Part shown: in pieces, positions 26,157 to 37,588 of the stretch
Layout: every line of letters begins with the position of its first letter
How positions within the stretch are numbered: the first letter of the stretch is position 1
Source: Kitasatospora albolonga
Lineage (GTDB): Bacteria > Actinomycetota > Actinomycetes > Streptomycetales > Streptomycetaceae
DNA: 64,000 nt
Reading direction: 5' to 3'
NCBI GenBank assembly: GCA_002082585.1
Contig: CP020563.1
Span: forward strand, 6,132,001 to 6,196,000
Notes under the pieces: model-generated
The model's input: the letters and a program-made list of their open reading frames with translations, nothing else
Told to the model about the DNA's origin: nothing
Databases searched by the model: none
Made by a program: the position numbers and the translations under genes

Positions 26157-26804
26157 TTACGACCGGTGGCAGATGTACGCCAGCGTCCCCAGCAGCAGCC
26201 GCGCCTGCGGGGGAGCGGCGGCGGTGTCCAGCACCGGGGGCCGCAGCCAGCGGACCGGGCCGAGGCCGCCGAGGTCGGAGGGCGGGGCGGTGATGTGCGC
26301 GCCCGGGCCCAGCGCCCGCAGGTCCAGGTCCGCGTCGTCCCAGCCCATGCGGTAGAGCAGCCCGGGCAGCTCGGCGGCGGCCCCGGGGGCGACGAAGAAC
26401 TGCGCCCGGCCGGTCGGTGTCACCGCCACCGGCCCCAGCGGCAGCCCCATCCGCTCCAGCCGCACCAGCGCCCGCCGCCCGGCCTGCTCCGCCACGTCCA
26501 GGACGTCGAAGGCGCGGCCCACCGGCAGCAGCATCGAGGCGCCCGGGGTCTCGGCCCAGGTGTCCGCCGCGCTGTCCAGGCCGGTGCCCGCCGGGACCTC
26601 CCGGGCGAAGCCCAGCGGGTGGGCGCCGGGGGAGGGGCAGGAGCGCTGCCCGCAGGAGCAGACGCCGTCCCGGGCGCGGGTGCCGGGCACCACGGCCCAG
26701 CCCCAGAGTCCTGTGTACTCGGCCACCGCGGTGCTCTCGGCGCCGCGGCCGCGCCGCCGTGTGCCGGAACGTTTCTCACGGATGCCGCCGATCGTGAAGC
26801 CCAT
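26157..26804 (-). CDS. Bifunctional DNA primase/polymerase N-terminal domain protein (orphan)
   Basis: The 215-residue protein resembles the prim-pol domain found in plasmid and phage replication proteins and in many stand-alone Streptomyces genes. Visible features are YTGLWGWAVVPGTRA, the cysteine-containing loop CSCGQRSCPSPGAHPLG near residue 48, and GAHITAPPSDLG near 180. No helicase domain is present. The acidic catalytic residues cannot be confirmed by eye, so it may be inactive or regulatory. The ATG has GGAGGGGG upstream. It diverges from nsdA. Confidence 0.75.
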   Translation of the reverse strand: MGFTIGGIREKRSGTRRRGRGAESTAVAEYTGLWGWAVVPGTRARDGVCSCGQRSCPSPGAHPLGFAREVPAGTGLDSAADTWAETPGASMLLPVGRAFDVLDVAEQAGRRALVRLERMGLPLGPVAVTPTGRAQFFVAPGAAAELPGLLYRMGWDDADLDLRALGPGAHITAPPSDLGGLGPVRWLRPPVLDTAAAPPQARLLLGTLAYICHRS

Positions 26805-27231
26805 GCCCCCTCCAACGGGTCCGACTCATCGGTGGTTACGACCTGGAGCGCTCGGGCAACCTTCCGTCGCCGCAACTCGATCGAGTGGCGTGCGCCGGGG
26901 TGCGCGGGGTGGTGCGGCGCGGTGCGTGCGCCCCTGAGTGGCTCCGCGCGCTCGCTCCCGGTCGTGGTGGTCCAAGTCAAGCGCGCCCGGGGGCAGTCGG
27001 GTTCATTCGAAGGGGTGGCGAATGGTGGCGTTTCCGCAATCCCCCTCGCGGGAGGGGTGATCGTAGGATTACCGTCGGTACACGAACTCTGGGAGAATGT
27101 GCGGTCACGGGTATGCCTCGGGCAACTCGGTTACCAGTTCGACGTCGATGGGCGGCAACCCCCGACGGGCAGCACCAACGCACGGCATTCTGTTAGTGGT
27201 TCGCGCGATGCGCGACGAAGGATGAACGGGG
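26805..27231. other. Intergenic region between the prim-pol gene and nsdA
   Basis: These 427 bases hold no convincing gene. A 12-base perfect palindrome ACTCGATCGAGT lies at 26875-26886, about 75 bases upstream of the minus-strand start. The 170 bases before nsdA are relatively AT-rich for this genome and probably contain the nsdA promoter. Confidence 0.5.
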
Positions 27232-28731
27232 ATGACGGGGAATGGGGGCGTTCCGGTGAGCGGCAGCGGCGCAGGCGATACGGAGACGGGGAAGCAGCCC
27301 AACGCGCAGTTGGGGTCCTGGTTCGTACGCAGTGGCTGGTCCAAGGGCGAGCTCGCACGCCAGGTGAACCGGCGGGCGCGCCAGATGGGCGCCCACCACA
27401 TCAGCACCGACACCTCCCGGGTGCGGCGCTGGCTCGACGGCGAGCAGCCGCGCGAGCCGATCCCGCGCATCCTCTCCGAGCTGTTCTCCGAACGCTTCGG
27501 CGCGGTCGTCGCCGTCGAGGACCTCGGGCTGCGCACCGCGCACCAGTCGCCCTCGGTGGCCGGGGTCGACCTGCCCTGGGCCGGACCGCAGACCGTCGCC
27601 CTGCTCAGCGAGTTCTCCCGCAGCGACCTGATGCTCGCCCGGCGGGGCTTCCTCGGCAGCTCGCTCGCGCTGGCCGCCGGGCCCGCCCTGATCGAGCCGA
27701 TGCAGCGCTGGCTGGTGCCCGTCCCGGCCAAGAGCCCGGGCGAACCCGAGTCGGAGGCCGCCGCCCGCAGGCCCTCCCGGCTCTCCGGCCCCGAGCTGGA
27801 CCTGCTGGAGTCGACCACCACGATGTTCCGGCAGTGGGACGCCCAGTGCGGCGGCGGACTGCGCCGCAAGGCCGTCGTCGGGCAGCTCCACGAGGTCACC
27901 GACCTGCTCCAGGAACCGCAGCCGGGCCCCACCGCCCAGCGCCTCTTCCGCTGCGCCGCCGAACTGGCCGAGCTGGCGGGCTGGATGAGCTACGACGTCG
28001 GCCTCCAGCCCACCGCCCAGAAGTACTTCGTGCTCGCCCTGCACGCCGCCAAGGAGGCCGGGGACAAGCCGCTCGGCAGCTACATCCTCTCCAGCATGAG
28101 CCGCCAGATGATCCACCTGGGCCGCCCCGACGACGCCCTGGAGCTGATCCACCTCGCCCAGTACGGCAGCCGCGACTGCGCCACCTCCCGTACGCAGGCC
28201 ATGCTGTATGCGATGGAGGCCCGCGCCTACGCCAACATGGGCCAGCCCAGCAAGTGCAAGCGCGCGGTCCGGATGGCCGAGGACACCTTCCTGGACGCCG
28301 GACTGGACGGCGAGCCCGAGCCCGACTGGATTCGCTTCTTCTCCGAGGCCGAGCTCAACGGGGAGAACGCCCACTCCTACCGTGACCTGGCCTATGTCGC
28401 CGGCCGCAGCCCCACCTACGCCTCGCTCGCCGAGCCCGTCATGGAGAAGGCCGTCGAGCTGTTCGGCGAGGACGACGAGCACCAGCGCTCCTACGCGCTC
28501 AACCTGATCGGCATGGCCACCGTCCATCTCCTGCAGCGCGAGCCCGAGCAGTCCACCGTGCTCGCCGCCCGCGCCCTGAAGATCGCCAAGAAGGTCCGCT
28601 CCGAGCGGGTCAACACCCGGCTGCGCAAGACCGTCGACACCGCTGCCAGGGACTTCGGCGATGTCGCCGAGGTCGCCCGGCTCACCGACCTGCTCAGCGA
28701 ACAGCTGCCGGAGACCGCCGAAGCGGTCTGA
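27232..28731 (+). CDS. nsdA: NsdA, negative regulator of differentiation and antibiotic production
   Basis: The 499-residue protein matches NsdA, whose loss in S. coelicolor raises sporulation and antibiotic output. After about 20 variable residues comes a DNA-binding-like region (GWSKGELARQVNRRARQMG, SRVRRWLDGEQPREPIPRI). The remainder is helical with TPR-like repeats, for example AELAELAGWMSYDVGLQPTA. A segment near 130, RRGFLGSSLALAAGPAL, looks like a hydrophobic or Tat-like stretch but is internal. The ATG at 27232 follows AAGGATGAACGGGG; a GTG eight codons later is also possible. Identification uses the motifs and its place before amtB. Confidence 0.88.
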   Translation: MTGNGGVPVSGSGAGDTETGKQPNAQLGSWFVRSGWSKGELARQVNRRARQMGAHHISTDTSRVRRWLDGEQPREPIPRILSELFSERFGAVVAVEDLGLRTAHQSPSVAGVDLPWAGPQTVALLSEFSRSDLMLARRGFLGSSLALAAGPALIEPMQRWLVPVPAKSPGEPESEAAARRPSRLSGPELDLLESTTTMFRQWDAQCGGGLRRKAVVGQLHEVTDLLQEPQPGPTAQRLFRCAAELAELAGWMSYDVGLQPTAQKYFVLALHAAKEAGDKPLGSYILSSMSRQMIHLGRPDDALELIHLAQYGSRDCATSRTQAMLYAMEARAYANMGQPSKCKRAVRMAEDTFLDAGLDGEPEPDWIRFFSEAELNGENAHSYRDLAYVAGRSPTYASLAEPVMEKAVELFGEDDEHQRSYALNLIGMATVHLLQREPEQSTVLAARALKIAKKVRSERVNTRLRKTVDTAARDFGDVAEVARLTDLLSEQLPETAEAV

Positions 28732-28845
28732 CCCGGCACCCACGGCCCCGGCCGCGGCACCCCTCCGTACAACCCGACTCGGCTCCCCCATCGCCTGGTC
28801 ACCCGGAGAGGAGCCGCGGCCGGTTCGCGTCGTACCGCCCCCTGA

Positions 28846-30822
<1,977 letters not shown>

Positions 30823-31951
30823 GGGGCTGATCGGGGGTCTCTGGGGGTCTCCGGGGTCCTCTGGGGCCTTACTCCGGAGCTCTCTGGCGGGGGCTTCCGC
30901 CGGGAGCTGGAAGCTGGGGCCCTTTGACGGGTGCTGGCCGGGAGCCGGGACCCTCTGGCGGAGGCTCCTGCCGGGAGCTGAGCCGGAAGCCGGGGCTCTC
31001 TGGCGGGGATGTCGGCCGGGAGCTGGAAGCCGGGCCCGCTGACGGAGGTGCCGGTCGGGAGCTGGAAGCCAGGACCCGCGAGCCAGGAGCCGGACGCACT
31101 CCGGCCGAAGGCCCCGGCGCCGGGCATCCGGCACCTGGCCGGGGCATACTCCGGCTAGAGGCTTCGGCCCTTGGCCGGACGCCTCGGCCAAGGGCCCGGG
31201 TACCTGGTCGGACACCCCCGGCCGAAGGTTCCGGCTCCCGGCCGGGACGTTTCGGCCGAGGCTCCGGCACTCGTTCGGAGGATTCGGCGTCGGGTCCCGG
31301 TACCTGGCCGGAACGTACTCCGGCTGAAGGTTCCGGCTCCTGGCCGGGCTGGGGGTCCGGTACTTGGCCGGACGACCGTCGGCCGGGGTCCGGCTTCTGG
31401 TCGGAGGCTCCCGGCCTAGGGCTCCGGGCCGGGGTTCCCTCGGCCGGGCGTCCGCCCGCCGGGCTTCTGGCCTTCGGACCGGGGGTCCGGCACCCGATCG
31501 GGCACTCCCCGGTCGGGAGTCCGACACCTGATCGGACGCCGCCCGGCCGACGGCCCCGCACACCGGACGAGCGCTCCGGCTGAGGGACCGGCTGCTGGCC
31601 GGACGCCCCGGGCCGAGGGCTCCGGAGCAGGCTCCCCCGGCCCGGGGGCCCCGCACCGGGATGTACTCCGGCCGAGGGTCCTGCACCCGATCGGATGCCC
31701 CCGACCGGGGCATCCGACCAGGGGCATCCGACCGACGGGCCCGGCCGGACGCCCCCGGCCCAGGGTCCGGCGTCGGGTCGGACGCCCGACTGAGGGCCCC
31801 GACCGAGGCTCCGACGCCCGACCGGACGCCCCGACCGAGGCCCCCGACCGACGGACCTGGTCGAGGCCCCGGCCCGACGCCCCCCGACCGACGGCCCCGC
31901 ACACCGGACGGGCGCCCCTGACCGAGGCCCCACCGAACGGAAGGCACCTGG
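30823..31951. repeat. About 1.1 kb of degenerate GC-rich repeats between glnK and glnD
   Basis: The whole gap is repetitive. At 30879-31074 there are about five units of 32-44 bases built on CTCTGGCGG...CCGGGAGCTGGAAGCCGGG. From about 31090 to 31690, units of roughly 30-55 bases carry CTCCGGCYGARGG...CCTGGCCGGACG; for example GAAGGTTCCGGCTCC is exact at 31224 and 31326. From 31700 to 31940 the repeats shorten to CCGACCGAGGCCCC-like units, and GGGGCATCCGACC is repeated at 31707 and 31721. All frames with long openings give low-complexity Pro/Gly/Arg/Ser peptides unlike any family I know, so I treat it as non-coding. The many CCGG inverted pieces could fold strongly in RNA. Confidence 0.85.
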
Positions 31952-34411
31952 GTGACGAGCATCGAAGCGATCACCGGAAGCGAAGACCCGGGACCCGGCG
32001 GCTACGCGGCGGCCCGGCTGCACCTTCTCCAGCAGGAGGTGCGGTCCGGGCCGCCGCGCCGTGCGGCCCTCGCCCGGCTCACCGACGACTGGCTCACCGG
32101 CCTGTTCACGGCGGCGGCGAACCGCGCCGGGGTGCGCGGTGCCGCCCTCGTCGCCGTCGGCGGCTACGGACGGGCCGAACTCTCCCCGCGCAGCGACCTC
32201 GACCTGCTCCTCCTGCACGACGGCAGCGCCGACGCGGCGGCGATCTCGGCCCTCGCGGACGCCGTCTGGTACCCCGTCTGGGACCTGGGCCTGGCCCTCG
32301 ACCACTCCGTACGCACCCCCGGCGAGGCCCGGAAGACCGCCGGGGAGGACCTCAAGGTCCAGCTCGGCCTGCTGGACGCCCGCCCGGTCGCCGGGGACCT
32401 CGGGCTCGTCGCCTCCCTGCGTACCGCGATCCTCGCCGACTGGCGCAACCAGGCCCCCAAACGCCTCCCCGCCCTCCACGAGCTCTGCCAGGAACGGGCC
32501 GAGCGGGCGGGCGAGCTCCAGTTCCTCCTGGAACCCGACCTCAAGGAGGCCCGGGGCGGCCTCCGCGACGCCACCGCCCTGCGCGCGGTCGCCGCCTCCT
32601 GGGTCGCCGACGCCCCGCGCGAAGGGCTCGACCAGGCCCGCCGCACCCTCCTGGACGCCCGCGACGCCCTCCACCTCACCACCGGCCGCGCCACCGACCG
32701 CCTCGCCCTCCAGGAACAGGACCAGGTCGCCGGGGCGCTCGGCCTGCTCGACGCCGACGCGCTGCTGCGCCAGGTGTACGAGGCCGCCCGGACGGTCTCG
32801 TACGCCACCGACGTCACCTGGCGCGAGGTCAACCGGGTCCTGCGCGCCCGCTCGGTCCGCCCCCGGCTCCGCGCCATGCTCAGCGGCGGCCTCGGCGCCA
32901 AGGCCGCCCCCGAGCGCGCCCCGCTCGCCGACGGCGTGGTGGAGGCCGACGGCGAGGTGGTCCTCGCCCGGGCCGCCCGCCCCGACCGCGACCCCGTCCT
33001 CACCCTGCGCGCCGCCGCGGCCGCCGCCGAGGCCGGGCTGCCGCTCTCCCGCCACCTCGTACGCCACCTCGCCACCACCGTCCGGCCGCTGCCGGTCCCC
33101 TGGCCGCCCGAGGCCCGCGAGGAGCTGGTCACCCTGCTCGGCGCGGGGGAGGCCACCGTCGGCGTCTGGGAGGCCCTCGAAGCGGAAGGGATCATCACCC
33201 GGCTGCTGCCCGACTGGGAACGCGTCCACTGCCGCCCCCAGCGCAACCCCGTCCACACCTGGACCGTCGACCGGCACCTGGTGGAGACCGCCGTCCGCGC
33301 CGCCTCCCTCACCCGCCGCGTCCACCGCCCCGACCTCCTCCTGGTCGCCGCCCTCCTCCACGACATCGGCAAGGGCTGGCCCGGCGACCACTCGGTGGCC
33401 GGTGAGGTCATCGCCCGCGACATGGCCACCCGGATCGGCTTCGACCAGCACGACGTGGGCGTCATCGCCACTCTCGTACGCCACCATCTGCTGCTCGTGG
33501 AGACCGCCACCCGGCGCGACCTGGACGACCCCGCCACCGTGCGGTCGGTCGCCGAGGCCGTCTCCAGCGCCTCCACCCTGGAACTGCTGCACGCCCTCAC
33601 CGAGGCCGACGCGCTCGCCACCGGGCCCGCCGCCTGGTCCGCCTGGCGCGCCTCCCTCGTCGCCGACCTGGTCAAACGCGTCGCCGCCGTCCTCGCCGGG
33701 GAGGCCCCCGAGGAGCCGGAGGAGGCCCCGCCCAGCGCCGAGCACGAACGCCTCGCCATCGAGGCCCTGCGCACCGGCGAACCCGTCCTCACCCTGCACA
33801 CCCGGCCCGAGGAGCCCGCCGGGGACGGGGAAGTGGAACCCGTCGGCGTCGAACTGCTCATCGCCCTGCCCGACCGCCCCGGCGTCCTGCCCGCCGCCGC
33901 CGGGGTCCTCGCCCTGCACCGCCTCACCGTGCGCGCCGCCGACCTGCGCGCGGTGGAGCTCCCCAACGAGGTGGGGGAGCGGGCGGACCTGCTGCTGCTC
34001 AGCTGGCGGGTGGCGGCCGAGTACGGGTCCCTCCCGCAGGCCGCCCGGCTCCGCGCCGACCTCGTACGCGCCCTGGACGGCTCCCTCGACATCCGCGCCC
34101 GGCTCGCGGAGCGGGAGGCCGCCTATCCGCGCCGCCGGGGCGTGAAGGCCCCGCCGCCCCGGGTCACCGTCGCGGCGGCCGGTTCCCGCCGGGCCACCGT
34201 CATCGAGGTCCGCGCCCAGGACGCCCCGGGGCTGCTGCACCGGATCGGCAACGCCTTGGAGGGGAGCGCGGTACGGGTGCGCAGCGCCCATGTCTCCACC
34301 CTCGGCGCCAACGCGGTGGACGCCTTCTACGTCACCGGCACCGACGGCGAACCGCTGCCGGAGATCCGGGCCGCCGAGGTCGCCCGTGAGGTCGAGAAGG
34401 CCCTCGGCTGA
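31952..34411 (+). CDS. glnD: [Protein-PII] nucleotidyltransferase GlnD
   Basis: GlnD modifies and demodifies the PII protein; in Streptomyces the modification is adenylylation of GlnK. The 819-residue protein has an N-terminal nucleotidyltransferase domain with GGYGRAELSPRSDLD at residues 70-84, whose Asp residues bind metal. A PII-UTase linker region follows, then an HD domain with LLHDIGKGWPGDHS near 468, and two C-terminal ACT domains (PDRPGVLPAAAGVLALHR; AQDAPGLLHRIGNALEG) that sense glutamine. The GTG at 31952 follows AAGGCACCTGG, a weak ribosome binding site. The distance from glnK makes read-through uncertain, so it may need its own promoter. Confidence 0.95.
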   Translation: MTSIEAITGSEDPGPGGYAAARLHLLQQEVRSGPPRRAALARLTDDWLTGLFTAAANRAGVRGAALVAVGGYGRAELSPRSDLDLLLLHDGSADAAAISALADAVWYPVWDLGLALDHSVRTPGEARKTAGEDLKVQLGLLDARPVAGDLGLVASLRTAILADWRNQAPKRLPALHELCQERAERAGELQFLLEPDLKEARGGLRDATALRAVAASWVADAPREGLDQARRTLLDARDALHLTTGRATDRLALQEQDQVAGALGLLDADALLRQVYEAARTVSYATDVTWREVNRVLRARSVRPRLRAMLSGGLGAKAAPERAPLADGVVEADGEVVLARAARPDRDPVLTLRAAAAAAEAGLPLSRHLVRHLATTVRPLPVPWPPEAREELVTLLGAGEATVGVWEALEAEGIITRLLPDWERVHCRPQRNPVHTWTVDRHLVETAVRAASLTRRVHRPDLLLVAALLHDIGKGWPGDHSVAGEVIARDMATRIGFDQHDVGVIATLVRHHLLLVETATRRDLDDPATVRSVAEAVSSASTLELLHALTEADALATGPAAWSAWRASLVADLVKRVAAVLAGEAPEEPEEAPPSAEHERLAIEALRTGEPVLTLHTRPEEPAGDGEVEPVGVELLIALPDRPGVLPAAAGVLALHRLTVRAADLRAVELPNEVGERADLLLLSWRVAAEYGSLPQAARLRADLVRALDGSLDIRARLAEREAAYPRRRGVKAPPPRVTVAAAGSRRATVIEVRAQDAPGLLHRIGNALEGSAVRVRSAHVSTLGANAVDAFYVTGTDGEPLPEIRAAEVAREVEKALG

Positions 34412-34422
34412 CACCCCGTGGA

Positions 34423-34456
34423 AAGCCCTCGCCCGGAACCTTCCGGGCGAGGGCTT
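34423..34456 (+). terminator. Terminator after glnD
   Basis: A perfect 16-base-pair stem AAGCCCTCGCCCGGAA/TTCCGGGCGAGGGCTT with a two-base loop begins 11 bases after the glnD stop. Confidence 0.9.
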
Positions 34457-34532
34457 CGGCTTCTCCGGGGGCCGGATACCCTGGAGGGCGACTGACCTGC
34501 CCCGCCCCCGACCCTGAGGACCGACGAGCGCC

Positions 34533-36086
34533 GTGTTCGATACTCTCTCCGACCGCCTTAGCGCGACTTTCAAGAACCTCAGGGGCAAGGGCCGCTTGTC
34601 CGAGGCGGACATCGACGCCACGGCACGCGAGATCCGTATCGCCCTGCTGGAAGCCGACGTCGCCCTCCCCGTGGTCCGGGCCTTCATCGCCAACATCAAG
34701 GAGCGGGCGCGCGGCGTCGAGGTCTCCCAGGCGCTGAACCCCGCCCAGCAGGTCGTCAAGATCGTCAACGAGGAGCTCGTCGCCATCCTCGGCGGCGAGA
34801 CCCGGCGGCTCCGGTTCGCCAAGACCGCGCCCACCGTGATCATGCTCGCCGGTCTCCAGGGTGCCGGTAAGACCACGCTGGCCGGAAAGCTCGGCCTCTG
34901 GCTCAAGGGCCAGGGCCACTCCCCGCTGCTCGTCGCCTGCGACCTCCAGCGCCCCAACGCCGTCAACCAGCTGAGCGTCGTCGCCGAGCGCGCAGGCGTC
35001 GCGGTCTACGCCCCCGAGCCGGGCAACGGCGTCGGCGACCCGGTCCAGGTCGCCAAGGACTCCATCGAGTTCGCCCGCGCCAAGGTCCACGACATCGTCA
35101 TCGTCGACACCGCCGGCCGCCTCGGTATCGACCAGGAGCTGATGCGGCAGGCCGCGGACATCCGCGACGCCGTCAGCCCCGACGAGATCCTCTTCGTCGT
35201 CGACGCGATGATCGGCCAGGACGCGGTCAACACCGCCGAGGCATTCCGCGACGGCGTCGGCTTCGACGGCGTGGTCCTCTCCAAGCTCGACGGTGACGCC
35301 CGAGGCGGCGCCGCGCTGTCGATCGCCCATGTCACGGGCAAGCAGATCATGTTCGCGTCGAACGGCGAGAAGCTGGAGGACTTCGACGCGTTCCACCCGG
35401 ACCGGATGGCCTCCCGCATCCTCGACATGGGTGACCTGCTCACCCTGATCGAGCAGGCGGAGAAGACGTTCAGCCAGGAAGAGGCCGCCAAGATGGCCTC
35501 GAAGCTCCAGTCGAGCAAGGGTGGGAAGGACTTCACCCTTGACGACTTCCTGGCCCAGATGGAGCAGGTCCGCAAGATGGGCTCCATCTCCAAGCTGCTC
35601 GGGATGCTGCCCGGCATGGGGCAGATCAAGGACCAGATCAACAACATCGACGAGCGCGACATCGACCGCACCGCCGCGATCATCAAGTCGATGACGCCCA
35701 AGGAGCGCGCCGAGCCGACGATCATCAACGGCTCGCGCCGGGCCCGTATCGCCAAGGGTTCGGGCGTCGAGGTCTCCGCCGTCAAGAGCCTGGTGGAGCG
35801 CTTCTTCGAGGCCCGCAAGATGATGTCGAAGATGGCCCAGGGCGGCGGCATGCCCGGGATGCCGGGGATGCCCGGCATGGGCGGTGGCCCCGGCCGCCAG
35901 AAGAAGCAGGTCAAGCAGGCCAAGGGCAAGCGCAAGAGCGGCAACCCGATGAAGCGCAAGGCAGAGGAGGCCGCCGCCGCGGAGCGCCGCGAGCAGGCCG
36001 CCGCCCAGGGTGGCGCGTTCGGGCTCCCGGCCCAGGGCGACAAGAACTTCGAGCTGCCGGACGAGTTCAAGAAGTTCATGGGCTGA
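34533..36086 (+). CDS. ffh: Signal recognition particle protein Ffh
   Basis: Ffh binds 4.5S RNA and signal sequences of nascent proteins and delivers them to FtsY. The 517-residue protein has the N domain, then the G domain with GLQGAGKTT near residue 107, DTAGRLG near 192 and SKLDGDARGG near 250. The M domain has MLPGMGQIKDQ and SRRARIAKGSG, the RNA-binding helix-turn-helix. A Gly/Met-rich segment near 440 (GMPGMPGMPGMGGG) and a basic tail extend it beyond the E. coli length; this is common in actinobacteria. The GTG start follows GAGGACCGACGAG. Confidence 0.97.
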   Translation: MFDTLSDRLSATFKNLRGKGRLSEADIDATAREIRIALLEADVALPVVRAFIANIKERARGVEVSQALNPAQQVVKIVNEELVAILGGETRRLRFAKTAPTVIMLAGLQGAGKTTLAGKLGLWLKGQGHSPLLVACDLQRPNAVNQLSVVAERAGVAVYAPEPGNGVGDPVQVAKDSIEFARAKVHDIVIVDTAGRLGIDQELMRQAADIRDAVSPDEILFVVDAMIGQDAVNTAEAFRDGVGFDGVVLSKLDGDARGGAALSIAHVTGKQIMFASNGEKLEDFDAFHPDRMASRILDMGDLLTLIEQAEKTFSQEEAAKMASKLQSSKGGKDFTLDDFLAQMEQVRKMGSISKLLGMLPGMGQIKDQINNIDERDIDRTAAIIKSMTPKERAEPTIINGSRRARIAKGSGVEVSAVKSLVERFFEARKMMSKMAQGGGMPGMPGMPGMGGGPGRQKKQVKQAKGKRKSGNPMKRKAEEAAAAERREQAAAQGGAFGLPAQGDKNFELPDEFKKFMG

Positions 36087-36105
36087 CCGGCCACAGCGGA
36101 CACAG

Positions 36106-36139
36106 GTAAGGGGCGCCCTTGAGAGAGGGCGCCCCTTAC
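36106..36139. terminator. Terminator between ffh and the convergent methyltransferase gene
   Basis: A 14-base-pair perfect stem GTAAGGGGCGCCCT/AGGGCGCCCCTTAC with a TGAGAG loop lies in the 75-base gap between two convergent genes and may serve both. Confidence 0.85.
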
Positions 36140-36161
36140 GCGCGTTTCGAACAGCCGCCCG

Positions 36162-37028
36162 TCAGGTCGTGCAGATCAGGTAACGGAAGACGTTCGGCAT
36201 CCACACCGTGCCGTCCGGCCGCAGATAGGGGTGCAGCGCCTCCGCGACCTCCTTCTCCACCTGGGAGCGGTCGGTGGCCCGTACGGCGGCGTCGAAGAGC
36301 CCCGTCGACAGCAGCCCGCGCACCGCGCTGTCCGGGTCCGCGTACCCGAAGGGGCAGGAGACCCGCCCCGAACCGTCCGGCTTCAGACCCGCCCGCGCGG
36401 CCACGTCCTCCAGGTCGTCCCGGAGGGTCGGCCGCCACCCGCCGGGCCGGGGCGGACGCGCGGACTCCGTCAGCCGGGCCGCGACCCGCAGCACCGGCGC
36501 CGTGGCACACCGCTCCGGCGGGCCCCAGCCGGTCAGCACCACGGTCGCGCCCCGGACGGCCAGCGGAACGGCCGCCCGCAGCGCCGGCACCAGCCCCTCG
36601 GTGTCACCGGCCGCGCAGCCGATCGGCTCGAACACGGTGATCAGGTCGTACGGTGCCCCGTCCGCGCCGGCGGCCGGGGGGAGCCCGGTGTCGTGCAGCC
36701 GGGCCCGGTGCGCGGGCGCGCCTTCCGCGCCCTCCGTGCCCTCGTTGGGCAGCAGCCGCTCACGGGCCAGCGCCAGGCGCTCCCGGTCGGAGTCCACACC
36801 CGTGACCTGCGCCCCCCGGGCCGCCGCGACGAGCATGGCGAGCCCGGAGCCACAGCCGAGCGACAGCATCCGGGTGGCGGTCCCGACTTCGAGCCGGTCG
36901 TACACCGCCTCGTAGAGCGGTGCCAGCATGCGTTCCTGGATCTCGGCCCAGTCGCGGGCACGGGTACCGGCTTCCGCGAGCGCGGAGGAATCCGCGTCCC
37001 GGAGGTTCCGGACGAGCGTTGGTGTCAT
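36162..37028 (-). CDS. SAM-dependent methyltransferase
   Basis: The 288-residue protein has a class I methyltransferase fold. Motif I is LSLGCGSGLAMLVAAARGA near residue 62, followed by VTGVDSDRERLALARE (motif post-I) and YDLITVFEPIGCAAG (motif II). The C-terminal part is conserved among Streptomyces proteins but gives no clue to the substrate. The ATG at 37028 is chosen because the conserved helix RNLRDADSSALAEAGTRARDW follows directly; the frame continues upstream without further homology. It stands alone, convergent with ffh. Confidence 0.85.
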   Translation of the reverse strand: MTPTLVRNLRDADSSALAEAGTRARDWAEIQERMLAPLYEAVYDRLEVGTATRMLSLGCGSGLAMLVAAARGAQVTGVDSDRERLALARERLLPNEGTEGAEGAPAHRARLHDTGLPPAAGADGAPYDLITVFEPIGCAAGDTEGLVPALRAAVPLAVRGATVVLTGWGPPERCATAPVLRVAARLTESARPPRPGGWRPTLRDDLEDVAARAGLKPDGSGRVSCPFGYADPDSAVRGLLSTGLFDAAVRATDRSQVEKEVAEALHPYLRPDGTVWMPNVFRYLICTT

Positions 37029-37588
37029 GGAAAGCGCCCCAATCCGCCAAGAGGTCGGTCTTGCCCGAGTGGACGGCCCCCGCGTGCGTATGTCCGCACC
37101 CCCCGTATGCCAGGGAACTGCGCATCCGCCGTTCCGTCCAGGGGTTGTGGGGCACCGATTGCGTACCCCGCCCGTGCGCCCCGTCGGCGGAACGCCGCGC
37201 CAGGTCTTTTCACGCCGTTGTGAGCCAGGTCCGGCCCGACGGAGCCGTACGCGACCCGGCGGAGCCGCACGTGCCCTCGTACCGCGTCTGCTCTTCGGAC
37301 CAGTCTTACCCGACACCGGGCACCGGGCACGTCGAGCGGCCCGCCCGGTACTCTCACCACCGGGCCCGTAAGTGGCGCCGGGCGCCGGCGCACCCCACAT
37401 CCCGCGCGCCGGCGCACCGCACGCTGTGCACCACCTTGGTGCGAGCTGTGCGTCTTCTCCGCAGTTCGGCGCACCCGCCCGCGTCCGGACGCATCCAGGG
37501 CACATCACGAGCAACTGACTGGTACGTGCAAATTATTTGGGATGCCCCGGAATAGGAACACCGGAGCACCCGGGCTCGTTGTCACGAC
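37029..37588. other. 560-base intergenic region between divergent genes
   Basis: I see no convincing gene. The 13-mer GCGCCGGCGCACC occurs at 37382-37394 and 37406-37418 (24-base spacing). The inverted pair GCACC/GGTGC stands at about 37428-37442. The 60 bases before the zinc-protein gene are relatively AT-rich (AATTATTTGGGATG), fitting a promoter there. Confidence 0.45.

Noticed and set aside
30924..31904. Long open frames on both strands in the glnK-glnD gap
   Set aside because: All translate to repetitive Pro/Gly/Arg/Ser peptides from the repeat units; openness follows from GC content and lack of T/A, not from coding.
37382..37442. GCGCCGGCGCACC repeat pair and GCACC/GGTGC inverted pair as an operator
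   Set aside because: The elements are short and very GC-rich, are expected by chance at this composition, and lie far from either start codon.
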